Source of the DNA: Aedes albopictus
Taxonomy: Eukaryota > Arthropoda > Insecta > Diptera > Culicidae
Assembly (NCBI RefSeq): GCF_035046485.1
Contig: NC_085138.1
Span: 365,555,238-365,619,237, forward strand
Reading direction: 5' to 3'
Length of the DNA stretch: 64,000 nucleotides
This document shows positions 45,570 through 57,115 of the stretch, piece by piece. The notes beneath the pieces are model-generated. The model did no database searches. It was given only the letters and a program-made list of their open reading frames with translations, and was not told where the DNA came from. Numbering within the stretch: position 1 is the stretch's first letter; every line of letters begins with the position of its first letter. The translations under genes were made by a program, and so were the position numbers.

Positions 45570-47331
45570 TTTGGAGGAAGTTCTAAAGCAGGTAAGGTAA
45601 AATCACAAATGAAGCCTTGGAAGAATTCCTAGCAGAATGTTTGGATAAATCTCTGGAGAAAGGAATCCCTGAAGAACTTTCTTTAAGGAATTTTTGATTT
45701 TTTTTTCAAAACTACAAAAAAAAATCCTAAGGAATCTCTCAAGGACCTCTAAAGAAATCACTAAACAAGCTTTTGAAGGAATCCTTGGAAAAAATTTCGA
45801 AGGTATCCAATATTTGGACTATTTGGAGAAATTCTGGAAAAATTCATAGATGGGTTTCAGAGTAAAATAAACGCTAAAAATTTCCTGGAAGCTTCTCTGG
45901 AGATATTTCTGAGAAATTCGCTGTTCAACTTTCTAAAGTAATCCATGAAGGAATTTCTGTAGAAATCCATGAAAGGTTTTCTGAAGTAATCCTTCGAGTA
46001 AAAAAAAAATTAAGGACTGGAGGATTATTTAGCAATATCTTGAGAAGAATACCAAATGATTCTCCAAGGATGTGTTGAAAAAATACGTGAAAAAATTCCT
46101 GTGCGAATTTGTGGACCTGACTTGCCATGACTGTTTTGATTAATTTCTGATAGAATTCCTGGAATAATTTCTGAAGGAATTTTTGGAGGAAGTTCTAAAG
46201 CAAATTCTAAAGTTAAATCACGAGTGAATCCTTGGAAGATTTTTTGAAAAAATCCGTGGAAGAATTCCTAGGAGAATGTCTGGATGAATTTCCTGAGAAA
46301 TTACCGATGGAATCCCTTGAGAAATTTTCGAAGGATTTGTCCAAGGTTTTATGAAGGCCCCTGGAAGGATTTCCAGAGGTATATCTGAAGGGTTTTGTTA
46401 AATAATCCCTGGAGAAATTTCTAAATTAATATTTGGAGGAATTTCTGAAGGAATATCTGCACGAATTTCCGAAAAAGTCTCAGGAGGAATTTCTGAAGCA
46501 ATTTATGGGAGAGCTTCTAAAGAAATTTTGCCAAGATTTTCAAAAAAGTTTTTTTTTGCTTAATTTCCGCAATAATCCTTGGAGGAATTTCTGGAGTAAA
46601 ATTACGACTGTTTTGATTTGAATTGGCTTTTTTGAAAGATTTTTTTCTAAAGAAATTGTTAAAATTTTTTGGGAGAATACCTGGATAAATCTGTGGAGAA
46701 ATACCTGAAGGAATCCCTGGGGGTATTTCTGAAGGGAAATTTGTTTTTTTAACCTACGAAAAATTACTAAGAGAATCAAATCAATTGGAACGCCTGAACA
46801 ATTTTGTTGAAAGAATCTCTGGAGAAATGTTCGAAAGTATCCAATATATGGTTTATTTTGTAATGGAACACCTGGAGAAATTTTGCACCAATCTATTGAC
46901 TGATTTCAGAATATAAAACTTCGTAGAATTCTTCTCTTGATAAATATTTTAGAAAATCCCTGTCGAATTGTCCATGACGGGTTTTCTGAAAAAAAAACAA
47001 TGGAAGGTTTTCTAAAGTAGACGAGTTTCTAAAAAAATCAGAAGGACTGGAGATTTTTTAAGCATCCGGGAATCCGGGAAGGAACTCCTGGTCAAAATTG
47101 AGGGAGAATCTTTGGAGAATCCTTTGAGAAAATTTTGAAGAAATTGTTCAAGGCTTTAAGAAAATCCCCGGGAAGGATATGTTAAGTAATCCTTGGACAA
47201 ATTTCTAATGAAATACCTGAACGAATTCGTGGACGAATTGAATAGTGGAGGTTCTAAACAAATTCTGTCAAGATTTCCTAGAAGATTTTTATTGTGAAAT
47301 TTTTTGAGGAATCTGTAGTGTTAATAATGTA
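45570..47331. repeat. tandem paralogous blocks of the 12-bp repeat, minus orientation
   Basis: Block B (45570-46185) and block C (from about 46185) both begin GGAGGAAGTTCTAAAGCA and contain TCCTTGGAAGA, GAATTCCTAG and CTGGATAAATCTCTGGAGAA-type segments. They then reach a TATCCAATAT site (45808 and 46835). With the block at 40415-41755 this makes at least three higher-order copies. No genes are visible; the small frames are repeat-derived. Confidence 0.65.
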
Positions 47332-47546
47332 CCGTAAACCGGGGTCAAATTGATCTTCGGGTCGAAATTGATCAGACGTTTTTCAGTTAGGTTGAGCATT
47401 TTTTACATAGTTTCTTTTTATGTATTGTGCTGTTGGAAACAGATACTAAACGATATTTGCATCAAAACTATTTAAAGTATACTTTATCCAATGGAAAAAT
47501 GTCTGATCAATTTCGACCCGGAGATCAATTTGACCCCGGTTTACGG
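47332..47546. mobile_element. 215-bp MITE with CCGTAAACCGGGGTC ends and TA duplication
   Basis: The outer ends CCGTAAACCGGGGTCAAATT are near-perfect inverted repeats flanked by TA (47330-47331 and 47547-47548). A second inner repeat pair, GGGTCGAAATTGATCAGACG and its complement, extends the stem. It is a short relative of the 763-bp element at 16784-17546. Confidence 0.8.
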
Positions 47547-47548
47547 TA

Positions 47549-47796
47549 GTGATCATTGGAGGATGTTCTAAAGCAATTTCTGAAGTAGAATGAAGAATAA
47601 ATCCTTGGGAGACTTTTCGTGAGAATTCACCAAAGAATTTTTGGGAGATTTCAGGATAATTTTCAGGAATTCCTAAATGAATACTTGAAAAAATCCTTGG
47701 AAAACAATTAAAGGTATCCCTGGAATAAATATATATTTTTAAGAGTATCTGGAGGAATGCCTGAAAAATCCCCACTAACAGAGATTTCATGATGTG
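47549..47796. repeat. 12-bp repeat tail, minus orientation
   Basis: A short stretch of the degenerate repeat between the MITE and the minisatellite. No gene is visible. Confidence 0.4.
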
Positions 47797-48545
47797 GACA
47801 GGGATACGGTTATCTTGACATGCTATGGACCGGAATGTTGTCATCCGGACATGCCTGTACTGGGTTGGATTATTTGGACACGTTGTGGACTAGGATGTGG
47901 TCATCCTGACACGCTCGGACTGGGATGCGATCGTCCGGACATTCTGTGGACTAGCATGTGATCATCCAGACACGCTTAGACTGTGATGCAATCATTCGGA
48001 CACGCTTAGACTGGTATGCGGTCATCCGAACTCGCTTTGAGTGAGATGGGATATACTTGTACTGGAATGCAATCATCCGGATATGTTGTGTACTGGATGT
48101 GCGATCATTCGAATACACTGAGAACTGCGATGCGGAAATCCGTACTCGCTTGAACTGATATGAGGTCATACGGACACGCTTTGGAGTGGCATGCGGTCGT
48201 CCGGATACGCTGTGGACTATGATGCGGTCATCCTAACACGCTGGGACTAAGATGCGATCATTTGGTTATGCTGTGCACTGGGATACGATCATTCGGATAC
48301 GCTTGGACTAGGATGTAGTCATCCGAGCACGCAGTAGACTAGGGGGCGGTCGTTCGGACTCGCTTGGATTGAGATGTGGTCATCCGGACTCGCTGTGGAC
48401 TAGAAATCGATCATTCGGACATGCTTAGACTGGGATGCGGTCATCCGGACAAGCTTGAACTAGAGTGCGGCCATCCCGACATACTGTGGACTAGGATGCG
48501 ATTATCTGGACACGCTGAGAACTAGGATGTGTCAATCCGGAATAT
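47797..48545. repeat. 31-bp minisatellite, about 24 diverged units
   Basis: Units contain GGACACGCT, then GTGGACTAGGATGCG or TTGGACTGGGATGCG, then GTCATCC, repeating about every 31 bases. Two classes alternate irregularly (GTGGACTAGGA and TTGGACTGGGA). The minus-strand 72-codon frame with a QSKRVRM motif every ~10 residues is a by-product. Divergence between units is considerable, so the array is old. Confidence 0.85.
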
Positions 48546-50860
48546 TTAAAGGAATAAAATATAAATCTTTATCTCCCTAGATTGAGGAAGCCAGATTTTA
48601 TAAATCGTTCATTAATGTAGATTTATATCACAAAACTTTTGTTCCAGCAACAATACATTATATTTCCTGACATGCGGACCGACAACTAGAAGAATTTCCC
48701 GGTTATCAGCCCCCGTCACAATCACCCTTTTGACGCAGTTACACGCGCTACCAACCACAATGAGAGCAAACAAATTGCCGCCAGAACACACGCTACCGCC
48801 CATAAACGAGCGAAATTTTTCTTCCGAGAAGCACTTCAAGCAAGCGCACAATCCGGAGAAGGTTGAACCACGCTGGAATGCTGTTGTTTTCCCATCCCGG
48901 CCGGCAGTGCTCCCACTGACTGACTGTTTCATCACGTAGCTATTGCCTCGCAGGAAAACAATGCAAATTCTTCGCTCCAAATGCCAACCTGAACCCGGTG
49001 GAAAGAGATATTACATAATCAAAGAATGCTTTCCTCTTTCGTCGGTTCGAAAACCGAGTGCGGGTACGGCGAAGTCTTAAACTTTGGAGCAGCATCTTTC
49101 GATTAACCCCAGCGCAGAGCAAGGTGCTTCTTCGAAGGGTAATCAATCATAAATTACTGTCGTCCCCCACTGCACTGTTCCCGGGGGCCACCACGCGTAA
49201 TGAGCAGGTTTCGGTGCTTTGCCGAAAAAAAAAGACGGCGTAAAAATGTTATCACAAGCAATTCAGCGATATTGATGTTCTGCAGCTGCTCTGCTTGATG
49301 GCGTCTTGTGAGATGATGGTGGTTGTGGTCCGTCGCACATGGCGAGCTACGCCAACCACCTCTCGCCCGTCCGGAACAAATGAAGTGGCTTCATTGGTTG
49401 TGCGGTCGTCGTCGTCGGTGGCAGCTGCAATTGCTGTTTCGTGCTTTCTTGAGTTGTTCTTCCGATCAGGAGGGCATCCACAGCATCGTCATCAACGTCA
49501 TCGTTGCTGCCACCATCAGCAACAGCAATAAGCAGTAAGTAGCCTGCTTCCAGGACCGGTTAATGTATGTCAGAGTCAGGGCAATTTTATCGAGCAAGGA
49601 TGCTGAGATGGGAAGCAAAGCTGCAGCAGAACCGTACACTGCCACTGACTGATACGTATAGGTACCAATTTACGCCAATAATGTGGGAAGTGAAGAGGTC
49701 ATACAACCTTCTGGTTTCATGATCAAGTGCCACTTCGGTGCAAGAGGAAATCTGGAATTGAATTTCTTGTACGTCTTTTATCGAAAAAAATACGACGTGT
49801 GGTTGAGAATGCTGTTTTAAGAGGGAAGTTCAAAGAAAAATATTGTTCAAAAAGTTTTCGAGTATGAAAGTTTACACGTTGTGGCTTGTCACATCTATAC
49901 CGCCACTTCTAAATAAACCTTGGTCAACGACTACATATCGTAAATTTCGAACCTTAACTTGTCGGCCCTCCAGATTATTTTCTCACTTGATTTGATACAG
50001 TATACCATAAAAATCCGTTTCACTATTGGTGATTTCAATCACGTAAAAACCCATTTAATCAGAGATGCGGATGATACCCCCGTGGAGCGACACTAGATAA
50101 ATTCAATTTTTCTCGATTCGAAGCCAATCTAGCCGACCATAGAAACTTAATCAAATCCAGAGAGAAGCCGAATTCTAACCTACGCTGACCTGATTTCGGG
50201 CATCCGTTGCATGCGGTTGTGGTGGGCTGATATAGATGGACACACTTCTCTACCGTGTCACGTTCGATCTTTATCTTCATGGTTATCGTTAGCGGGTCGT
50301 CTCCACTCCACCGAATGCGGTCAGCATGATACTTCTGACAGTCGTATACCGTTAACTGTGTGATGACTGTGATATCGGGTGGATCGAATCAACAGGTTGG
50401 TAACATCTTCGGGATAGTGTGAAACAGTGTAGGGGGATTAACCCAAGTGTAGAGACAAATGCCCCTTCAGGGAAAAGTCTCTCTAAAAAACTATCCAACT
50501 AACATTTATTGTGAGTGTAAACGTCAACAAAGCGTCCTCAATACGGCTTGATGCTGAGTTACTGTGCAGTACATATGGACGGAAGCTTCTATGCAAACCC
50601 TAGCGAACTTAATCCACATGTATATGCTGTACGAGCAGCTTCTATGCCACCAAGTCATAGCGCTTTTCTCGGCTCTTATGTAACCACTAACTGAATAACA
50701 TCTTGAGAAGGCGCTGTTTCAGCCTTTTCACAGGTGTTAAATAATAGTTATTCGACATCCCCAAATAAATCGATTAAATATAACTAGCTTATGGATACCG
50801 TGACGCATTACATGTGGAGCTAGAACTGTCGCCTTTAAAATTGAATAATTAAAGTACCTG
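48546..50860. other. low-copy DNA, no gene recognised
   Basis: This part lacks the window's repeats and is more GC-rich at 48680-49560. It contains GTCGTCGTCGTCGGTGGC and CAGCAACAGCAATAAGCAG tracts. The longest frame, 48612-48980 (-), has 122 codons and no domain I recognise, and others overlap it on the opposite strand. It could include untranslated or promoter DNA of a host gene. Nothing decisive was found. Confidence 0.4.
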
Positions 50861-50864
50861 CCGC

Positions 50865-50945
50865 TACTTGGAATCGAACTCCCGATCTCCGTATCCTCTG
50901 GTGTCGATGATGTTCTCGCTGCCGCACTGCTATATATAAATAGCA
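50865..50945 (-). repeat. tRNA-like segment
   Basis: The minus strand reads GATCGGGAGTTCGATTCCAA, a good B box with T-arm character, preceded by GGCAGCGAGAACATCATCGA. The A box and acceptor stem are poor, so it is more likely a SINE head or pseudo-tRNA than a functional tRNA. Confidence 0.35.
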
Positions 50946-51096
50946 TAGAAAATAGCCCGTTTTGTTTTATTCCAGACAAGGCTTTATAATTGCGTCATAA
51001 GAAACCTCACCCAACCTCATCTTCCTGTAAAAACTTGGGAAACGTCAAACGCCATAATGTTTACATCGAACAAGCTGTGTGGTTGCGCCAACAGGC

Positions 51097-51540
51097 TCTT
51101 CGTCACAGCTTCTAGCTGAAAGAATGTTCTTTAAACAGCTTCGAAGCGCTGCTATTTTGTGTATTTGGCAACATTACAAAACGTACTGTATAACAGCAGC
51201 TGTTTTATTAGTTGGGACTCTTATTTTGATTTGCATATATTCCGGCAAATCATCCGAAGTTGGATTAAAGTGCAATAAAAGCAACCCAAAAAATTTCACG
51301 GCGAAGAGATGGATAGCTGTAAAGCAAACAGTTTCTTTATTACAGCTTCTAGCTGTAATGATATTGCATAACGGCCTTCAAAGCGCTGCTGGTTTGTAGA
51401 TTTGTCAGTATTACGAATTGTACTGTATAAAAGCAGCTGTTTTGTTAGTGAGGACTTCTTTTCTATATGTTCAAGTTTTCATATCTTCCGGGAAATCTCC
51501 CGGAGTTGGAATAGAGTGCAGTAAAGGCAGCCACAGTGAC
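51097..51540. repeat. diverged tandem duplication, unit about 240 bp
   Basis: CACAGCTTCTAGCTGAAAGA, TTCGAAGCGCTGCT, TACTGTATAACAGCAGCTGT and TCCGAAGTTGGATTAAAGTG in the first half recur about 243 bases later as TACAGCTTCTAGCTGTAATG, TTCAAAGCGCTGCT, TACTGTATAAAAGCAGCTGT and CCCGGAGTTGGAATAGAGTG. The first half holds a 106-codon frame (51079-51399) with one hydrophobic segment, but the second half does not keep the frame. Confidence 0.75.
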
Positions 51541-52985
51541 AAGTGATTCAATCAGAAAACTGAGTTTGGTAGTTGTATGGTGCTTGTTTAGCAGTCGTAT
51601 ATTAGCTTATGGTTTATGTTTGAATAGGCTCCCTTTTATTCAGCTTTGACTGCTTCAATCCGATTGCTACACAACAGAAAACAAATGACTGAAGCTTATA
51701 GCGCTGAAAATGTTAGTTGGGTAGTCCAAATAACACACTTTGTATCCTAAGCAGCGTGCTAGAGGTTATACTCGGTAAACTTCTATTTTCCAAAACAATA
51801 AAGAATCGCATAAGGATGCATTCATTATATCGTATAATTTTCTGTTTTCAGTAAATATCTTAATATGAACAACGGAGGAACAATTTGCATCGCAAATGAT
51901 GTTTTTTTTTTTAATTTTTTCTTGTGATCAGTGCTGCAATTTTTCGACAGGCCTTTATGATAGCGATATTTTGCTTTTTTCATTTTCTCCGTTTTGGTTT
52001 TCCTGTCAAAGTTGCTTTCCGATCAGCAACATGGGAGCGAAATGAAATAGGTACTCACACTCGCATGCAGCGTGCTGAAAGCGAGAGCTGACAGGGCTAA
52101 ATTTCCATTCAATTTTCTGTAGTTGAGTGTTTTCACCCGTGCTAACGTATAGGGCACTCACTCTCACAAGCCACCGCTTGAGACGAATGGCCTTTCAGCA
52201 TGAGTAGTGTGTGGATGATTGGGAATTGATCGTGTTGGGGCGCTCACGAATGGAGCTCTCGGACTCTGTCAGTTCTCACATCGAGGAACTGAAAACGACC
52301 GCCGCAGTCATTCATTTTCGGCTGAAAAACAGGCACTGAGACAGATATTTTGCAGGACTGCTTGTGATATATCTGATAAAGTCATATTAGCATACAAATC
52401 AAGAATCTATCGTGATGAACGTAATTTATGTGATTACAAAGAAAAAGCTGCTGTATGATTGCGGATTCAGCGCCAAAAAGTTAAAGGAAAGTGAACTGCC
52501 ATCATGTAGGGGAACAAAGTCAAAAATGCCAAAAATCATTCCTGAATGTGATTTGATTATTACTACTAAGCACATAAAACATCCTTCTAGAAGCCTGGCA
52601 GGCAAATGCATGGAAAATCTTTCGATTTTTCAATGTAAATATGCAACTTTCGGTTTTTCTTGCTAGTAATTAAGGTTAACTGGCGATTTTATTACCAGCC
52701 AAGTGTTTCCTTGGAGATTGAGAAACACATGGGACGCATGTTTGTTGATGCCTACGCTATCCATGGTAGGGGCATTCCTTGGGTCATTCAAATATGACGA
52801 CCATCGTTTAGGGGAGAAGGAGTCTGCAAAGGTGTGACACTCCATTGATTATACGAAAAAGCGTTATAGATGGGAGGAAAAAGGTCTGAAAATCCCGCAA
52901 AATAATGAACGTATTTTTTTAATGTTTTCATAAAAAGGCATCATACCCATGACAGATAACTTCTTTGCACCACTTCCGTTTCACG
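51541..52985. other. low-copy DNA, no gene recognised
   Basis: Frames at 52219-52458 and 52412-52666 (+) are unremarkable and overlap. The sequence around 52060-52330 is of mixed composition and repeat-free. I see no convincing exon. Confidence 0.35.
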
Positions 52986-53155
52986 AACCAGATTCCAGCG
53001 GAGTAAGACGGTACATCAAATAGCAGCTCTTTCGATAACCTGATGAAGGAATCATGAGAACATAGTCTCAGACCATATTTGAGACAGCCGGTAGTGTCCC
53101 GGAACCGGTTCCGGGTGTCCCACTGGAAGTGGTCAAATGTAAAAGGTTACCAAAC
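52986..53155 (+). repeat. isolated unit of the composite element's 150-bp repeat
   Basis: ACATCAAATAGCAGCTCTTT, CGATAACCTGATGAAGG, CTCAGACCATATTTGAGACA, CCGGAACCGGTTCCGGGTGT and GGAAGTGGTCAAATGTAAAA match the unit of the composite element. The head and tail are absent, so this is a fragment. Confidence 0.8.
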
Positions 53156-53159
53156 CAAG

Positions 53160-53606
53160 AATCCCGGGTGGAATTTCTGGAGGGATCTCTGGAAGAATCC
53201 CCGAAAGAATTCCGAGAGAAATTTCTGGGGGAATCCCGGAAGGAATTAATAAATGAATGCATGGAGGTGTTCCTGGAGGATTTTTTGTAAGAATCCCGGA
53301 AGCAATTCTCGGTAGGAATTCCTGGAGTAATCTGAGAAGGATGCCCCCCCCCCCAGGAAAAAAATTCTAGAAGAGTCCTCATACGAATTCCACTGGTGGA
53401 ATTCATGAAGCAATCTCGGTAGTGATTCCTGGAAGAATAAATAAAGGAAATCCAGAGGATTTACTTGGTGAACTCCGGTAGGAATTACTGAAAGAATCCC
53501 TGTATTAGTTTTTGAAATAATTTTGGGGAGAATTCTTTAATAAATCCCGGGATGAAATCTTACAGGTATTTGTAAAAGAAACCCTGGAGGAATATTTAAT
53601 GGAATT
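53160..53606. repeat. 12-bp repeat field, minus orientation, running into gap
   Basis: GGAATTTCTGGAGGGATCTC-type words with a C run (CCCCCCCCCC at about 53345). The field stops at the assembly gap. Confidence 0.65.
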
Positions 53607-54106
53607 NNNNNNNNNNNNNNNNNNNNNNNNNNNNNNNNNNNNNNNNNNNNNNNNNNNNNNNNNNNNNNNNNNNNNNNNNNNNNNNNNNNNNNNNNNNNNN
53701 NNNNNNNNNNNNNNNNNNNNNNNNNNNNNNNNNNNNNNNNNNNNNNNNNNNNNNNNNNNNNNNNNNNNNNNNNNNNNNNNNNNNNNNNNNNNNNNNNNNN
53801 NNNNNNNNNNNNNNNNNNNNNNNNNNNNNNNNNNNNNNNNNNNNNNNNNNNNNNNNNNNNNNNNNNNNNNNNNNNNNNNNNNNNNNNNNNNNNNNNNNNN
53901 NNNNNNNNNNNNNNNNNNNNNNNNNNNNNNNNNNNNNNNNNNNNNNNNNNNNNNNNNNNNNNNNNNNNNNNNNNNNNNNNNNNNNNNNNNNNNNNNNNNN
54001 NNNNNNNNNNNNNNNNNNNNNNNNNNNNNNNNNNNNNNNNNNNNNNNNNNNNNNNNNNNNNNNNNNNNNNNNNNNNNNNNNNNNNNNNNNNNNNNNNNNN
54101 NNNNNN
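53607..54106. other. assembly gap, exactly 500 N
   Basis: A run of exactly 500 N, the usual size of a placeholder for a gap of unknown length. Frames that span it are meaningless. Repeat polarity is minus on its left and plus beyond 54480 on its right. Confidence 0.98.
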
Positions 54107-54245
54107 GTTGCAAAAAGTTGTTTTTTTTTTTCAGCACGAGTCGAACATTTATCCAACGAGGCTTGCCGAGTTGTATAAATACAAAGAGTGCTGAAAAAAA
54201 TCGAGTTTTGCAACGAGTTCTATACAAAATTTTATGCAATGATTT
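54107..54245. repeat. CAGCACGAGTCG-type foldback repeat, copy 1
   Basis: TTGCAAAAAGTTG, CAGCACGAGTCGAACATTTA, TCCAACGAGGCTTGCCGAGT and a closing AGTGCTGAAAAAAATCGAGT, TTTGCAACGAG. The same order appears at about 57695-57815, inside a larger foldback element. The left end is lost in the gap. Confidence 0.65.
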
Positions 54246-54278
54246 TTTCATAATGCAACCCATTTGAGTTGCATAAAG

Positions 54279-54312
54279 TTCATAATGCAACTCAAATGAG
54301 TTGCATTATGAA
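54279..54312. repeat. 16-bp-stem palindrome
   Basis: TTCATAATGCAACTCA and its exact complement are separated by two A. Further ATGCAACTCATTTCAGTTGC copies lie nearby (54337-54360), so a cluster of GAGTTGCAT words surrounds it. Confidence 0.85.
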
Positions 54313-54479
54313 CATAATACAACCATTTTTAACTATGCAACTCATTTCAGTTGCATAATAAACCAGTTCAGAAAAAATGCTCATTATGATACCGAAATGA
54401 GTTAAATAAAATATAAATTATGATACGGAATTGCATAAGCAATTTTATGCAATGATTTTTTTCATTATACGTTTTAATT

Positions 54480-57115
54480 ATAGGAGTTCCTTAAAACATT
54501 GAACAAAACATTATTTTGGGAGTCCATCCAAAGATTCCAACAATAATTCGTCCAAAAATTGCAGACATGGATTCCTTCAAATTGTTTTCCTACAGAAATT
54601 CTTCAAGTAATTTGTTAAGAAAGCTTTCCTGGAATTTGCTAAGGAATTCCTCATGAGATTGCTTCCGAGATTTCTCAAAATTTTCCTTCAAGAATTTCTC
54701 CAGGGATTCATCCGGCAATATCTTCTGTGTTTCTTTCAAGAACACCTCCAGGGCTTATTTTATAAATTCCTCCGAAAATTCCCCCAAGAACACTTCTTAG
54801 AGTTCCTTCAACAGTTCTCTTGGAATTCTTTCAGGAACTTCTCCAGGAATTAATTCAAAACCTGGGACTGTGAGAGGGAATCCTGGGAATTGCTTTCAGA
54901 ATTCATCTTGAGGTTTCTTCAGGAAATCCTGCAGGGATTCCTTCAGGAAATGCTACAGGGATTTCATAAAGGGTTCCTCCACGAACTCTTCTTAGAATTC
55001 CTTCAGGATATCTCTAAGGATTAAACCAGCAATTTCTTCCTGGGATTCCTCCACGAATTTCTCCACAGATTCCTTCAGGAATTATTCCAGGGATTCCTCT
55101 GGGAATTGCTGCAGGGATTGCCCTAAAAATTCATACAGGGTTTCCTTCAGAAATGCCTCTAGAGATTCCACCAGAAATTCCTCCAGGAATTGTTCTGTAA
55201 ATTCCTCCAGGAGTATTTCTAGAGATTCCTCCGTTAATCCCTACAGTCTTTCTATTAGGATATCCTCCAGGGATTCCTCTAAAAAAATGCAAGGCTTAAC
55301 TCGAGAATTCCTTCTGTTATTCTTTCTGGAGCAACTAATTTAAAAAAAATCCTCCAAAGATTCTCCCAGGAACTCTTCTCAGGATTCCTCCTTATATATT
55401 TTTAAGGAACTCCGACAGGAATTAATACAGTACTTCCTCCAGGAACTGGTCAGGGATTCCCTTAGTAATTCCTCTTGAAATTGCCTCCGGGATTCCTTCT
55501 GGAGTTTCTTTAGGAACTCTTTTCTCCAGAATTTGTTCAAGAATTCCATCTGCTCTTTCTTCAGGAATTATTTCTGGTATTACATTACAAATTTCTCAAG
55601 AGATTCATCCACGAATTTCTTCAGGAGTTCCTCTAGGAATTTTTCAATGGATTCCTCTAGGAATTCTTGCAGGGATTTGTCTAAAAATTCCTCAAGGAAT
55701 TCAACTAGATTTCTAGGTTTCTAGGACTTCCTCTGAAGATTCTTTCAGAAATTCCTACGGGCATTCCTCTAGGATATCCTCCAGGGATCCTTCCAAGAAT
55801 TCCTACAAGATTCATCCAGGGTTACCACAATGCATTCCTTCAGGACTTCGTCCAGGCATTCCTTCAGAGATTCCTCCAGTAATTGCTTCCGGGATTCTTC
55901 CAAGAATTCCACCAGGAATTCCTGCAAAAAATTATCCAGGAATTCTTTAACGGATTCCTCCAAAAAAAAATCCAGATACTCCTACAGGAATTTCTCCAAA
56001 GATTTCTCCATGAATAACTTCAGGGAATCCTCCAAGAATTCCACCAGGAATTCTCCTAGGCATTCTTCCAGGAAATTTTCCAGGCATTCTTTCAGAGATT
56101 CCTCCTTGGATTCTTCCAGAGATTTTTCCAGGAATTTCTTCGGGGATTCATCAAGGAATTTCACCAGGAATTAATCAAGGAATTTCATCATAAATTATGT
56201 CAGCAATCCATCCAGGAATTTCTTCAGAAAATTCTTCAGGGATTCCTTCAGAAATTCTTTTAGCATTTTTTCTAGGAATACCTTCTGGATTTTTTTTTAA
56301 AGAACTCCTCCAAGAATTCTTCCAGATTTTCCTCCACGAATTGCTCCAGGAGTTCCGCTAAAAATTCCTCCAAGAACTTTTTCTGGGATTTCTCCACCAA
56401 TTTCTTCAAGGATTCCCCCAGGGATTCCTTCAGAAACTCCTTCGTGGATTTCTCCAGGAATTCCTCCAGAATTTTCTCTAGAAATTCCTCCGGGACTTCC
56501 TCAGGGGATTTTTTCAGAAATCTCTTCCAGACCTCCTCTAGAGATTCCCGCAGAAATTCATCCATGTTGCGAAAATTCCTCCATATATTCCTCCAGGAAT
56601 TTTTTCAAGGATTCCTCCAGCAATTTCCAAAGGAAAACCTCCAGGAATTTCTCCAGGAACTCCTCCAGGACTTTATCCAGAAATTTGTCAAGGAACTCCT
56701 CCAGGAATTCCTCCAGGAATTACTCCAGGAATTACTCCAAGAATTTCTTCAGGAATTCCTCCAGCAATTTCTCTAGGAATCGAACAAGGAATCGCTCCTG
56801 GACATCCTTCAGAAATTATGTCAACAATTTCTCCAAGAATTTTTCCAGGAAATCTCTGAGGATTTTTCCAGAAATCTTTTGAGGATTTTTCCAGAAATTT
56901 TTCCAGGAAACTCTTCAGGAATACCCTCAGGAACTTTGCAGGGATTTCTCCAGGAATTTCTCCTGAGATTCCTTTATGAATTGCTTCAGGGATTCCTCCA
57001 CGATTTTCTCCAGGGATTCCTCCAGCAGTTCCTCTAAAGATTCTTTCAGCAAATCTTCTTGGGATTTCTTCAGAAATTCTACCAGGAAATTTCAGGGGGG
57101 AATACTTAAAGGATA
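54480..57115. repeat. 12-bp repeat field, plus orientation, best preserved
   Basis: GAATTCCTCCAG repeats most clearly here (for example 56695-56770, six near-consecutive units). Because 12 is a multiple of 3, frames keep phase and give four-residue periods: RNSS on the plus strand, EEFL on the minus strand (for example 56272-56565) and GGIP in another frame (56688-57254). None shows a start context or a non-repeat domain, so they are not annotated as genes. Confidence 0.75.

Noticed and set aside
48612..48980. 122-codon minus-strand frame as a host gene
   Set aside because: No recognisable domain, opposite-strand frames overlap it, and there is no splice or promoter evidence. Left as possible but unsupported.
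53505..54290. Frames of 205-261 codons
   Set aside because: Most of their length is N; they are artefacts of the assembly gap.
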